64,000 nucleotides of DNA from contig CAVSLS010000021.1 of the NCBI GenBank assembly GCA_963728845.1, positions 1 to 64,000 of the forward strand, in the 5' to 3' direction. Source of the stretch: Bog-473 sp963728845 (GTDB lineage: Bacteria > Actinomycetota > Acidimicrobiia > Acidimicrobiales > RAAP-2). A program made the translations under genes and the position numbers. This document shows positions 35,887 to 45,083 of this stretch, piece by piece (position 1 is the first letter of the stretch; each line of letters starts with the position of its first letter). The notes below the pieces were generated by a model. That model had not been told where the DNA came from. It was given only the letters and a program-made list of their open reading frames with translations, and did not search any database.

Positions 35887-36225
35887 GTGGCGACTGTCAA
35901 AGAGGACCTGGTCTGGGCGGCGCTCGGGGACCGCACCCGGCGAGCGATTGTCTTGCACTTGAGTGAAGAGCCGATGCCCGTCGGCGAGCTGGCCACCCAC
36001 CTGCCCGTCAGCCGATCTGCCGTTTCCCAGCACCTCAAGGTACTGAAGGGCGCGGGCCTTGTCTCCGAGCGGGCGGCTGGCACGCGCCGGATTTATCACC
36101 TCAACGAGGTGGCCGTTATCGCCCTCCGCGACCAGCTCGACACCTTCTGGGATCGGGCGCTGAGTGGCTTCCAGGACGTCGTCGAACAATCACCCAAAGG
36201 CAATCGCAGGAGGAGAGGAAGATGA
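35887..36225 (+). CDS. ArsR-family transcriptional regulator
   Basis: A 112-residue winged-helix protein. VWAALGDRTRRAIVLHLSEE, PMPVGELATHLPVSRSAVSQ, HLKVLKGAGLVSERAAGTRR and IYHLNE cover the complete ArsR DNA-binding fold. The metal-binding ELCVCDL motif of classical ArsR is absent, so it belongs to the metal-free group that often pairs with SRPBCC proteins. Its stop overlaps the next ATG (ATGA). Confidence 0.9.
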   Translation: MATVKEDLVWAALGDRTRRAIVLHLSEEPMPVGELATHLPVSRSAVSQHLKVLKGAGLVSERAAGTRRIYHLNEVAVIALRDQLDTFWDRALSGFQDVVEQSPKGNRRRRGR

Positions 36226-36704
36226 CTATCCGCGATGATGCCGCAGTCCACCGAGAGATCGTCGTGGACGCATCGATCGAAACCGCCTTTGCCGCGTTCG
36301 TCGAACGCTTCGGCGACTTCAAGCCGCCCGAGCACAACCTCCTCGGAGCGGAGATCAGAGAGACGCGATTCGAGCCGAAGGTCGGTGGACACATCTACGA
36401 CAAAGCCGCAGACGGAAGTGAATGCCGATGGGCCCGTGTCCTCGCTTACGAACCGCCCGAACGGGTCGTCTTCAGCTGGGACATCAGCCCCCAATGGCAG
36501 CTCGAGACAGACGAGCGCAACACCAGTGAGGTCGAAGTCCGCTTCGTCGCCGAGACGCCGGACCGGACACGTCTCGAGCTCGAACACCGTCACCTGGATC
36601 GCCACGGCCCTGGCTGGGAATCATTGCGAGGCGCCATCGACAGCGATGGCGGGTGGCCGCTCTACCTGGCCCGCTACTCGGACCTCGTCGCGGTGGGTCT
36701 CTAG
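36222..36704 (+). CDS. SRPBCC/AHSA1-domain protein
   Basis: A 160-residue START/Bet v1-like protein. VHREIVVDASIETAFAAFVE, LGAEIRETRFEPKVGGHIYD, WARVLAYEPPERVVFSWDIS and RTRLELEHRHLDRHGPGWES follow the AHSA1 order. It has a hydrophobic pocket rather than a catalytic motif. Translational coupling with the ArsR gene is typical of this pair in actinobacteria. Its ligand is unknown. Confidence 0.87.
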   Translation: MTIRDDAAVHREIVVDASIETAFAAFVERFGDFKPPEHNLLGAEIRETRFEPKVGGHIYDKAADGSECRWARVLAYEPPERVVFSWDISPQWQLETDERNTSEVEVRFVAETPDRTRLELEHRHLDRHGPGWESLRGAIDSDGGWPLYLARYSDLVAVGL

Positions 36705-37148
36705 ATGCCGCCGATCTCCGTCAGCGTCGAGGTGGCTCGTTCTGCCGAGGACGTGTTCGCCTACGCCACGGACCCGAGCCGCTTCTCGGAATGGCAGAAG
36801 GGCGTCGTCAGCGGTCACATGGACAGCGACGGCGCTCCAAAGGTCGGGGATCACTGTCAGACGACACGGCGTATCGGCTTCTCTAACCGACCCGATACCT
36901 CGGAACTCGTGTCGTACGACCCGCCGCATCGATGGGGTGTCCGCGGCGTGAGCGGACCGATCCGAGCCATTGTCGATGTCATGGTGCAGCCGCGCTCGGA
37001 GACTAGCGCGCAGCTGACGATTGCTCTCGAGTTCGAGGGCCATGGCATCGGTCGACTCCTCGTGCCCCTCGTCGTCCAGCGCCAGGCACAACGCGAGATG
37101 CCGGTAAATCTGGCGGCGCTAAAAGAGCGGCTGGAGCGCACGGATTGA
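36705..37148 (+). CDS. SRPBCC-family protein
   Basis: A 147-residue protein starting directly after the TAG of the upstream SRPBCC gene. The opening ISVSVEVARSAEDVFAYATD, then PSRFSEWQKGVV and a C-terminal helix (LVPLVVQRQAQREMPVNLAA) match polyketide-cyclase/dehydrase-type SRPBCC proteins. It is the third gene of the ArsR operon and probably binds a small lipid-like ligand. Confidence 0.85.
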   Translation: MPPISVSVEVARSAEDVFAYATDPSRFSEWQKGVVSGHMDSDGAPKVGDHCQTTRRIGFSNRPDTSELVSYDPPHRWGVRGVSGPIRAIVDVMVQPRSETSAQLTIALEFEGHGIGRLLVPLVVQRQAQREMPVNLAALKERLERTD

Positions 37149-37324
37149 GGACACCTTCGGGCAGCACATGTCGTGACACGGCAGGCTCAGTGGGGTTTGG
37201 GCGTCGCCGACAACCATGCAGTGGCCCGACACTCGCCACGTGACGAAGTCCCAGGCGGCATCTAGTTTCTGAGCGTCCGATGCGGTGAAAGGACGTACCA
37301 TGCCCACCCCCAAGTACGGCCAGG

Positions 37325-38819
37325 AGGTTGTCCCGGAGCTTGTGGGAAATGAGGTGGCGGTCCCCCGCCCGATGCCTTCCGGCTGGTAGGTGTTCAGGCG
37401 TCGAAACCAAACCACCACCACAAGAAGGGGACCACCACCAATGAAGAAGAAGCTACCTGTTGTGAGCATCGCGGAGCGGGACGAGGCGGCACGCCTCGCT
37501 GAGCTGCCCGCCGAGGCGACCGTCGCCCTCCAAGACCTGGCCGGCGCCATCAAGGACGGCCTCATGGCCTTCTGCTGCTCGGCCGGTCTGGCCGTGGTCA
37601 GCGAGATCATGGCCGCCGAGATGACCGAGAAGGCCGGGCCCAAGGGACGCCACGATCCCGAGCGCACGGCCACGAGGAACGGCTCGGCACCGGGCTCGGT
37701 CGTGCTCGGCGGGCGCACCGTGCCCGTCTCTCGTCCCCGGGCGACGAAGACGGAGGGGGGCGAGGTGCACCTCGACTCCTACACCGCCTTCAACGATCGG
37801 GACCTGCTCAGCCAGGTCGCCGTCGAGCGCATGCTGGCCGGCGTGGCGACGCGGCGCCACGCCCTGGTGGCCGAGCCCATCGGAGAAGAGCTCGAAGAGG
37901 CGGCTCGAGGCGGCTCCCGCTCGGCCATTTCGCGGCGCTTCGTCGCCGCGACCACCGAGAAGCTGGCTGAGCTACTGGCGAGCGACCTCTCGGTCCACGA
38001 CGCGGCGGTCCTCATGATCGACGGCATCATGTTCCACGAGTGCTGCTGCGTGGTCGCCCTGCTCATCACCGCAGATGGGACCAAGATCCCCGTCGGGGTG
38101 TGGGAGGGCGACACCGAGAACACCACGGTGGTCAAGCACCTGCTGGCCGACCTGGTCGAGAGGGGACTGCACTATGAGGCGGGTCTCCTGCTCGTCATCG
38201 ACGGGGGCAAGGCGCTGGCCGCGGGCATCAAGCGCGTCTTCGGCAAGCATGCCGTCGTGCAACGTTGCACCTTGCACAAACGTCGCGATGTTGGTGACTA
38301 CCTCGCCCCCGAGCTGGCCCGGCGCATCGACCGCCAGCTCAAGGCGGCCTTCAACGACACCGATGCTGCCCGCGGGCTGAAGGTCGCCAAGGGCCTCGCG
38401 GCCCAGCTCGAGCGCGAGCATCCGAGTGCCGCGGCGTCGCTCCACGAAGGCCTCGACGACATGTTCAGTGTCCGCCGGCTCGGGGCATCGGACCGCTTGG
38501 CGCGCTCGCTCTCGTGCACCAACGCCGTCGAGTCGATGATCTCGACCGTCCGTCTCGTGAGCTCGGGCGTCAAGCGCTGGCGCGACCCGGCCATGGTGCG
38601 GCGCTGGGTGGGCACCGGGATGATCGAAGCACAGCGATCCTTTCGCCGCATCAAGGGGTGTCGCGACATGAAGCCACTAGTCGACGCGGTCCGACGCGAA
38701 GTCGCACGGCGTCTCGCCGAAGAGAAAGGAGGCGTTGTCACACCAGCCAAGTACGATCAGGCTGCCGCCTGAACAGCTGTGGGATCGTCACCGAAATCCC
38801 ACACGAGTCGGGACATCCT
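37325..38819 (+). mobile_element. Complete IS256-family element with 9-bp target duplication
   Basis: About 1495 bp. The left end starts AGGTTGTCCCGGAGCTTGTG and the right end, reversed, AGGATGTCCCGACTCGTGTG, imperfect terminal inverted repeats that stay similar for about 26 bp or more. The direct repeat ACGGCCAGG flanks both ends (37316-37324 and 38820-38828), the size expected for IS256. The transposase is intact. The element lies inside an SRPBCC gene. Confidence 0.92.
37441..38772 (+). CDS. IS256-family transposase, intact
   Basis: A 443-residue mutator-type (Transposase_mut) protein. Visible signatures are MTEKAGPKGRHDPERTATRN, the first catalytic Asp in VLMIDGIMFHE, the second in LLVIDGGKALAAGIKRVFG, VQRCTLHKRRDVGDYL (the conserved C-x-H region) and the Glu helix SCTNAVESMISTVR. 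No frame break is present, so the element may still be mobile. It starts at the ATG 116 bp inside the left repeat. Confidence 0.93.
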   Translation: MKKKLPVVSIAERDEAARLAELPAEATVALQDLAGAIKDGLMAFCCSAGLAVVSEIMAAEMTEKAGPKGRHDPERTATRNGSAPGSVVLGGRTVPVSRPRATKTEGGEVHLDSYTAFNDRDLLSQVAVERMLAGVATRRHALVAEPIGEELEEAARGGSRSAISRRFVAATTEKLAELLASDLSVHDAAVLMIDGIMFHECCCVVALLITADGTKIPVGVWEGDTENTTVVKHLLADLVERGLHYEAGLLLVIDGGKALAAGIKRVFGKHAVVQRCTLHKRRDVGDYLAPELARRIDRQLKAAFNDTDAARGLKVAKGLAAQLEREHPSAAASLHEGLDDMFSVRRLGASDRLARSLSCTNAVESMISTVRLVSSGVKRWRDPAMVRRWVGTGMIEAQRSFRRIKGCRDMKPLVDAVRREVARRLAEEKGGVVTPAKYDQAAA

Positions 38820-39458
38820 ACGGCCAGGCGACGATCGAGATTGCCGCCCCAGGCTCTGATCTATGACGTGATTGCCGACGTGACGACGATGGGTGAGCGG
38901 AGCCCTGAGTGCTACTGCTGCGAATGGGTTGGTGAGACTCACGAGCCCATCGTCGGGGCCCGGTTCCAAGGGCACAACCGCATGGGGCCGATCCGGTGGA
39001 CGACCACCTGCGAGATCGTGACAGCTGATCGAGGCCGAGAGTTCGCCTTCACCGTCATCCACGACAAGAACGGCCGAGAGTCCACTCGGTGGCGCTATCG
39101 CCTCGAAGACCGTGAATGGGGACCTTGCTCACCGAGTCCTTCGAGTTCGTGTGGTGCCCCCTGGCGAGCCGCATCGGAGAGCTCTTCTTGCCGAGGGGTC
39201 GGGTCCTGCGTCAAGGCGTCAACGAGACGGTGCAACGCGTCAAAGGCGGTGGCGGAGTCCAACGTGACGAGCGCGAAGGACTCGCAAACGCCACCTCGGT
39301 AGCGGGCCTTGACGCAACAGCAGACTGGCTGAACTGGTTTGATCGTTCGCGACTCGGTCCCGGGAGTGCGGCGCCCTCAGATTGGCGAAGGCGCGCCTGG
39401 CGACGTCACACTTTTCCAACGCGCCCGGGCATTGACCGGAAGGCCTAACCTCGCCTGC

Positions 39459-40067
39459 ATGACTCTGGCCGACCATTGGGACAACCGCTACCGGGAGATC
39501 GGTGCCGAGTCCGTGTCGTGGTTCCAGGAGCAGCCGACCGATTCTCTCGCGCTCTTCGCCGCTCTCGGGGTCACGCCGAGTGCTTCAGTCCTCGACGTCG
39601 GCGGCGGCGCGTCGCACCTGGTCGATCACCTCGTGGCCGCCGGGTATGCGGACATCACGGTTCTCGATCTGTCTGAGGCCGCACTAGACGTCGCGCGAGC
39701 CCGGCTCCCGGAGGCTCCCGTGACCTTGGTCCACGCGGACGTCACCTCGTGGGAGCCCGTCAGAACCTGGAACGTGTGGCACGACCGCGCGGTCTTGCAC
39801 TTCCTCGTCGAAGAGGAATCACGTGTTGCCTACCTCCGCACCATGCGCCGCGCCCTCGCCCCTGGCGGCGTCGTGGTGATCGGCACCTTCGCCCAGGACG
39901 GCCCTACCCATTGCTCGAACCTCGAGGTTCGGCGCTACAGCCAGGACGAGCTTCGTAAACTGCTCGATGAGCCTTTCGAGGTGCTCCAACTCCAGCGAAC
40001 CGTCCATCAGACACCGGATGGGGCGGCGCAACCGTTCAACTGGGTTGCTGGCCGACGGCGCGCCTGA
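39459..40067 (+). CDS. Class I SAM methyltransferase
   Basis: A 202-residue protein. DHWDNRYREIGAESVSWFQE is the N-terminal signature of a methyltransferase group near the thiopurine methyltransferase family. Motif I is SVLDVGGGASHLVDHLVAAG, followed by DITVLDLSEAALDVARARLP, HADVTSWEP and the acid region VWHDRAVLHFLVEEES. The C-terminal LQLQRTVHQTPDGAAQPFNW is conserved in these enzymes. Substrate unknown. There is no obvious ribosome site before the ATG. Confidence 0.85.
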   Translation: MTLADHWDNRYREIGAESVSWFQEQPTDSLALFAALGVTPSASVLDVGGGASHLVDHLVAAGYADITVLDLSEAALDVARARLPEAPVTLVHADVTSWEPVRTWNVWHDRAVLHFLVEEESRVAYLRTMRRALAPGGVVVIGTFAQDGPTHCSNLEVRRYSQDELRKLLDEPFEVLQLQRTVHQTPDGAAQPFNWVAGRRRA

Positions 40068-40539
40068 ACATCGCACAGCCGCGACACGGGTCAGGCCGGG
40101 GCACGGACGCGGTTTCGGGCGCCAGAAGACCATCGCCAGCGTTCCGTCCGAGCGGACTGCAGATGGGCCATCGGCGGATCTGCCGTCCGGGGGTGCCCCA
40201 AAACGCGCGGCCAACATCCCGGATGAGAGTGTCACCTATCGCCATCGGGACGGGGTTCCACCGTGCGGCACGAGTGGGCGACCCGTCAGGCTGAAGACGC
40301 TCGCGCGTAATGGGATACCCAGACATGGCGCGGGACCCTTTCGCCACGCTCCGACAGCCCTTTGGCTTCACAGACGGCAGCATCCCAAACAGAGTCTGTC
40401 AGGACCGACTGCTCGCGATCGTTGCCCGCCCAGGTCCGGCCCTATCTGGGCATGTGTCGGGTGTGCGGGTCTCGACCAGCTTCGTCACAAGTCGGCCTTG
40501 TCGTGGGCGGCCCGACCCCATTGGACCGAAGTATGGCCC
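40068..40539. other. Intergenic region between converging genes
   Basis: About 470 bp. A weak motif-like pair (GTGTCACC near 40230 and GGGACGGGGTTCCACC near 40248) is the only structure seen. Open frames here have no protein-like composition. Confidence 0.35.
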
Positions 40540-42095
40540 TCAGGTGCTAGGTGGCGTCGTTGTGCACCCGAGACACGGCCCGAGTCCGTTGAAATAGGCC
40601 GGAATACTCGGCGAGTCCGTAGCGGGGTTGGTCGGGAGGAGGACCGGAGCCCGCGGCGTCTGGTTGAAGTCGAAATCGTTGACCATGTTGCCCAGGATTT
40701 TCTCGTCCTCGCGGACATCGGGCCTGGGATCGGGTCGCTTGTCGGTCTTGGGGTTGAGCCTGGACCCACCTAAGAAATCGTCCTCGATGAATTTCAGGTA
40801 GGCATCGCTGGAGAGGGTCTGGTGATCGATGTACCCGGTCTTGGCGTAGGGCGAGATCACCATGGCCGGGACCCGCAAGCCGTAGCCGTTCTGGTCGACC
40901 GGCGGCGGCACCACGTTGTCGTAGAAGCCGCCCCAGTCGTCCCACTGCAAGAAGATGGCCGTCGAGTCCCAGTCAGGGCTCTTCATCGCGGCGTTGATCA
41001 CGGCGGTGACATAGGCCTGGCCCTGGTGGACGCTGGCTGGCGGGTGCTCGCTGTCGGCCTGGGACGGGGTGACCCACATGACCGAAGGCAGGGTCCCTTT
41101 CTTGGCTTCGGAGAAGTAATTGTTCAGTGGCTGGATGTTGCGGATCTGGTGGTCCTTCTGCACGTCCTCGAAGATGGGAGCGGGTTCCAGATACCGGGAG
41201 TGAGGTAGCTCTGCGCCACCGGAGGGCAGGCCACGGCTGAGTCGTTCTCGCAGTCGGGCTGGTCACCGGTCTGGACGTAGTAGGCCCACGAGACGTGCTT
41301 GTTGTAGAGCAGCCAGGTGATGTCGGTCCACGCGTTGGTGATGTCGGCCGTACCGGTGTCGATGGCCTGGTCCACGTAGTTCTGCATCTGCGCCGGCGTG
41401 TACGGGCCCTTGATCTCGTTGACGCAGCTCGATGGGGACGGGCTCGAGCACTTGGCCGACCAGCCCGAGACCAGGTAGAGGTGATCGGGCAGCGACCATG
41501 ATGCGACCGGCTCGAACATGTGATCGTTCAGCGTGAAGTCCTTGGCATAGGTCCAGTAGTTCGGGATCTCCGCCGCCGTGTGGTAGCCCATCACATCGGG
41601 TGTCGCCGAGTTCGAGCACGCGGGGTTGTCGACCGTGTTCGCTCCGCACCCCTTCTTGCCCTTGGCTGCCTGGGTGATGAACCCGTCCATCTTCCCGCCG
41701 TTGACGTCGACGCGGGCACTGCCGGCGTTGTGCGGGCCGCCCCCGTTGACGTCGGCCGTGTCGTGGTAGGGCGCCTGGCATCCCCCAGTCGGGATGGGCA
41801 CGCACACCGTCGGCACGCCATTCGAGCTTGGAATGCCGTCGGCGCCCGGGTAGGTGCCGAAGTAGCTGTCGAACGAGCGGTTCTCCTGCTCGATGACGAT
41901 GATGTGCTTGATCTTGTGGATGCCGGATGCCACCACGTAGTGACCCGTCGATCCACCGCTCACCCGTTCGGGGGAGGCCGTCGGCTGCGAGGGCGAGCTG
42001 CTGCAGGCGCTGAGCGCTAGCGCTAGGACAGCGACGCTGCCCGAGGCGATGGCGAGTGCGGCACCGCGTCGCGGTGATCTCGTGTGTCGATTCAT
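40540..42095 (-). pseudogene. Second phospholipase C/acid phosphatase-type phosphoesterase, one frameshift
   Basis: The ATG at 42095, with GGAAGA upstream, starts a signal region SVAVLALALSAC with lipobox. IKHIIVIEQENRSFDSYFGT is the catalytic start. The first frame ends abnormally after LTPGIWNPLPSSR; the next frame resumes as KDHQIRNIQPLNNYFSEAKK, SEHPPASVHQGQAYVTAVIN and FLQWDDWGGFYDNVVPP. One indel near 41165 explains this. Joined, it has about 518 residues and is closely related to the gene at 28586. Its ATG overlaps the upstream stop (ATGA), so it is the second gene of a reverse operon. Confidence 0.82.
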
Positions 42096-43629
42096 GATTG
42101 TCTTCCTTTCGGTGAAACGGAAAGGCGGAGGGAACTGAGCAGGGACGTTGCCACCCACGCCGTGCCGTCAGCGGGGTAGAAGTTGCAGTCATAGCCGCCG
42201 TAGTAGATCTGGCCTCCTGCGAAGGGTGAGGGCATGATGCTCCGGATGGAGACGAAGGCCTGCCCAGAGCGGATGGGCTTCGATATCTCCGCCGAGGGGT
42301 TCACCGTGGGCCCCCTCAGACAGCGCAACGTGTAGGTAGGCGATTGACCCTCATCGGTCCGCACGGCGAAGCAGGCGCTTGCGTTGAAGTGCACCACGCC
42401 TGAGGCGATGGGTCCACACTTCTGCGTCGGTGGGCAGAGCCCCTGGTAGCCCCACTCGAACCCGAACACCTGGCGATCAACTCCTCCGATCCTCATGGAC
42501 TGGAAGTCGCCGTTGTTGTAGGCGGCGATCACGTAGGCAATCGAGCCTCGTCCTGTTGCCGGGATGACCGTTCCCTGAGTCGCCAGCATCTGGCGGATCG
42601 CGGGGACGGGTTGGAACTCGAGTGTCTGCACCAGCCCGTCGGAGACCGAGCCCGGACTCGGGCCCGCCGTGGTATCGAGCTGGCCTCGTGGCAGATCGTC
42701 GAACCGGTACACGTTGCCGTTGCCCTCCGTCGAGATGAGCAGCGACGGTGACCCGTCATGACTGAGGCACGTGATGCCCCGGAGCCCGCTGTTGTGCGGC
42801 CCTACCGGTGGCCCTCGGTAGACCGGGACCCAGCGAGGAATACCGGAGGGCAGGGCGCCGTCGTTGCGCCGATAGAGCGTCGTGTTGATGGTGGTGTACA
42901 GGGCCCCGCCACAATCGGCGAAGCCCGTCACCTTCTGTGTCACCGCACCCGGCGACCCTGGCGGGGCCACCAGTGAGCTCGGGCTTGGGACTGAACACCA
43001 GGGTGTGGCGAGCTGGTGACCAGACCCCCTGGAGAACCCAGTCGGGCGAACTCCGGCATAGACGGACCAGACCCCGTCCGACTCGTGCGCTCCGAAACGC
43101 ACGGACGTCGGCGCCTGCGGGGAGAACGTACGAATTGCGAAGGGAGAAGGAGTTGGCGCCGTCGAGCAACCACTGGATCCTCGACTGCCCGGCGACGATC
43201 GCTTGGGTCACGAGGAGGGAATGCCCCGGCCCGAGACCCTGATCGCTCGGAATCGGAAAGGAGTCCAGCGCCTGGACCCGAAGGGACTGTGTCTGCTCGA
43301 AGACCGTCCACGGACTGGTCTTTGACTTCTTGACCAGAGACCTGTCCGAACGCCGAAGGGCCTGGATACTCCCATTGGCCGGTTGCCGCGAAGAGGCGGC
43401 CCGAGTGCGCCACGAGTGCCTCGGTCTCGGTGTCGTGGGCTACCGGGGACTTGGCGTTCGTGGTTAGCGGTTGGCGCTGCGCCGCAACGGCGTACGACGC
43501 ACCGGCACTCTGGTGGTGGTCGCCGCTGTTGCTGTTGCCGGTGCCGTGCAAGCCAGCAGGGCACACGGACCCCAGCATCGCCACGCCAGAGGCGGACGAA
43601 ACCGCGAGCCCGCGGCGGTGCCGTGCCAT
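42092..43629 (-). pseudogene. Secreted protein of unknown function, split into three frames
   Basis: The ATG at 43629 opens a basic, then hydrophobic leader (RRGLAVSSASGVAMLGSVCP). The frame changes near 43335 to TSPWTVFEQTQSLRVQALDS and IVAGQSRIQWLLDGANSFSL, and again near 43100 to GAHESDGVWSVYAGVRPTGF, LYTTINTTLYRRNDGALPSG, GLRGITCLSHDGSPSLLIST and QIYYGGYDCNFYPADGTAWV. Joined, it has about 510 residues and looks like a beta-propeller-type exported protein. Two indels separate the parts. It overlaps the phosphoesterase start, so the two are co-transcribed. Confidence 0.6.
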
Positions 43630-43729
43630 GAGGTCGGCGTCCCGAGAGCGCCAAATCGGCGCACAGCGCTACCCGTCGAATCGTGGTGCCCGCGCGCCGC
43701 ATGCTCGAAGTATCGGGCGCCGCGAGAGC

Positions 43730-43761
43730 AACTGTCAACTAAGTTTACAGTTTGCTAACAT
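43730..43761 (+). promoter_or_regulatory. Divergent promoter and candidate MarR operator
   Basis: The inverted repeat AACTGT (43730-43735) and ACAGTT (43747-43752) surrounds an 11-bp centre. A TAACAT -10 (43756) ends 8 bp before the GTG of the MarR gene, suggesting a leaderless mRNA, and a reverse-strand TTGACA overlaps the left arm for the opposite operon. A MarR site controlling both is likely. Confidence 0.5.
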
Positions 43762-43768
43762 TGCCTTC

Positions 43769-44266
43769 GTGGTCCCCGACGCCGAGACATCGGGCGTTCC
43801 CTCGACATCGCTCGGCCTCGGAGCGGCGCTCCGGCGTGCCTGGCTCGGTTACCAGCTTCGGATGGACCGTGCCATGGCCGAGGCGGGGTTCGGCGAGCGC
43901 AGGTTCCCCGACGGCAGGGTGTTGCGACTGTGCTCAGGTGACGCGGGATCGACCATCTCGGCCATCGGACGAGAACTCGGCATCACCCGACAGGGCGCCA
44001 GCAAGGTCGTTGCACACCTCCGTGATCGTGGCTATGTCGCGGTGGCCGACTCAACGACCAGCAAGAGGGAGAAGTCGGTTGTCCTTACCCCCCGGGGAAT
44101 CGACTACCTGGCGCACCAGCGTACGGCGGCCCAGGCGATTGAGGATGAGCTGCGTGCCGAGCTCGGGCAGGCGGCGTTCTCTGCGCTCGGAGCGTTGCTC
44201 GACGCCTTGGACGCGGGCGAGGAGGTGCGCCTGCGCGCGTACCTGCGTCGTTCTTCGGGGATCTAG
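43769..44266 (+). CDS. MarR-family transcriptional regulator
   Basis: About 165 residues from a GTG. ALRRAWLGYQLRMDRAMAEA is the dimerisation helix. The winged helix reads STISAIGRELGITRQGASKV, VAHLRDRGYVAVADSTTSKR and EKSVVLTPRGIDYLAHQRTA, the MarR pattern with the conserved wing Asp/Arg. It is divergent from the exported-protein/phosphoesterase operon and probably regulates it. Confidence 0.88.
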   Translation: MVPDAETSGVPSTSLGLGAALRRAWLGYQLRMDRAMAEAGFGERRFPDGRVLRLCSGDAGSTISAIGRELGITRQGASKVVAHLRDRGYVAVADSTTSKREKSVVLTPRGIDYLAHQRTAAQAIEDELRAELGQAAFSALGALLDALDAGEEVRLRAYLRRSSGI

Positions 44267-44512
44267 CGGAGCCGGAACCACCCATTGGTTGTCGACGGTC
44301 GCGCCGACCGCGCTGAGGACATCCACCGCGCGATGGCCCTACGGCCGATTCTGTGGATGGATCAGCTCGACCGATCAGGCGTCCGAAGGGTGAGTTCCTA
44401 ACCGCGCGAGTGAATCATCGATCAGAACTGCCCCCGTCCGCCGGTCTGGGGTCACGCTGCGGTTGTGCACCTGGCCCCGGCTGCACAAGTTGTGTTTTCG
44501 GGCGTCGTGATC

Positions 44513-44790
44513 TCATGCCGCCTTGAGCTGGACTTTCCCCTTGAGCATCGCTGGTGTGCTCGCGGGGGTAATCGGTCCTCCGACACTCACAGTTGCACAC
44601 GCGATTTCCGGACGCGATTGTGCTGCGACGATCCTGGTCGAGGGGTCGTAACGCACCGTGATGCCTAGCTCCGCGTAGAGCTTCGCCTTCAGCTTCGGGT
44701 CAGCGCCGGCGTCGAGCGTCTTCTGATAGCCCGCCAGCCGGCGGTCGCAGTCGACGAGCTTGCGTTGTGCCGCCTCGATACGTGCGTGAT
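44513..44790 (-). pseudogene. Serine recombinase C-terminal fragment
   Basis: The reverse frame has RIEAAQRKLVDCDRRLAGYQ, KTLDAGADPKL and ELGITVRYDPSTRIV, the coiled-coil and C-terminal strand of large serine recombinases. The catalytic and zinc-ribbon parts are missing. It is a relic of an integrase or transposon. A dispersed motif lies just upstream (44841-44872). Confidence 0.6.
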
Positions 44791-44840
44791 GTCGATCGGA
44801 CCTTGGGCCCCGAGCGACAGCCTCTTCCTTAATCGAACCA

Positions 44841-44872
44841 CCTGCCCCAGTAGGCCGGGACGGGGTGCCACC
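44841..44872 (-). repeat. Dispersed intergenic motif, copy 11 (reverse)
   Basis: On the reverse strand the pieces are GGTGGCACCCCGTCCCGGCC and TACTGGGGCAGG. It combines the start of copies 3 and 10 with the end of copies 2 and 5. Confidence 0.65.
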
Positions 44873-45083
44873 GTGCAGGCACCATGGGGCCACGAGAGTT
44901 CGGGCGGCGATGGCCAAGATGAACGTAGACAACGCCTGAACGTCCGCCACCATCGCCAGCCGGGAGACTCCTCTCTCAGCCCCCTACCAGGTGAGCCTGC
45001 CGGCGAGCGACGGCAAGCTACTCTGCCCGCCTGCAAGAGTGCGACGGCAACTGTCGCCGAGATGAAACGGTGGGGGCGCACCG

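Larger units (their letters stand above)
37300..39302 (+). pseudogene. SRPBCC-family gene interrupted by an IS256 element
   Basis: The ATG at 37300, with AAAGGA upstream, opens MPTPKYGQ before the left end of the IS. After the right end the sequence continues as ATIEIAAP, then (one frame over) ALIYDVIADVTTMGERSPEC and FQGHNRMGPIRWTTTCEIVT, and a further shift near 39116 gives LLTESFEFVWCPLASRIGEL and VLRQGVNETVQRVK. Joined, this is an SRPBCC protein of about 165 residues. It is the third SRPBCC gene in tandem. Besides the insertion it has at least two or three indels. Confidence 0.78.

Noticed and set aside
38776..38802. Hairpin GTGGGAT-ATCCCAC taken as a terminator after the IS256 transposase
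   Set aside because: No T run follows, and the right arm belongs to the terminal inverted repeat of the element.
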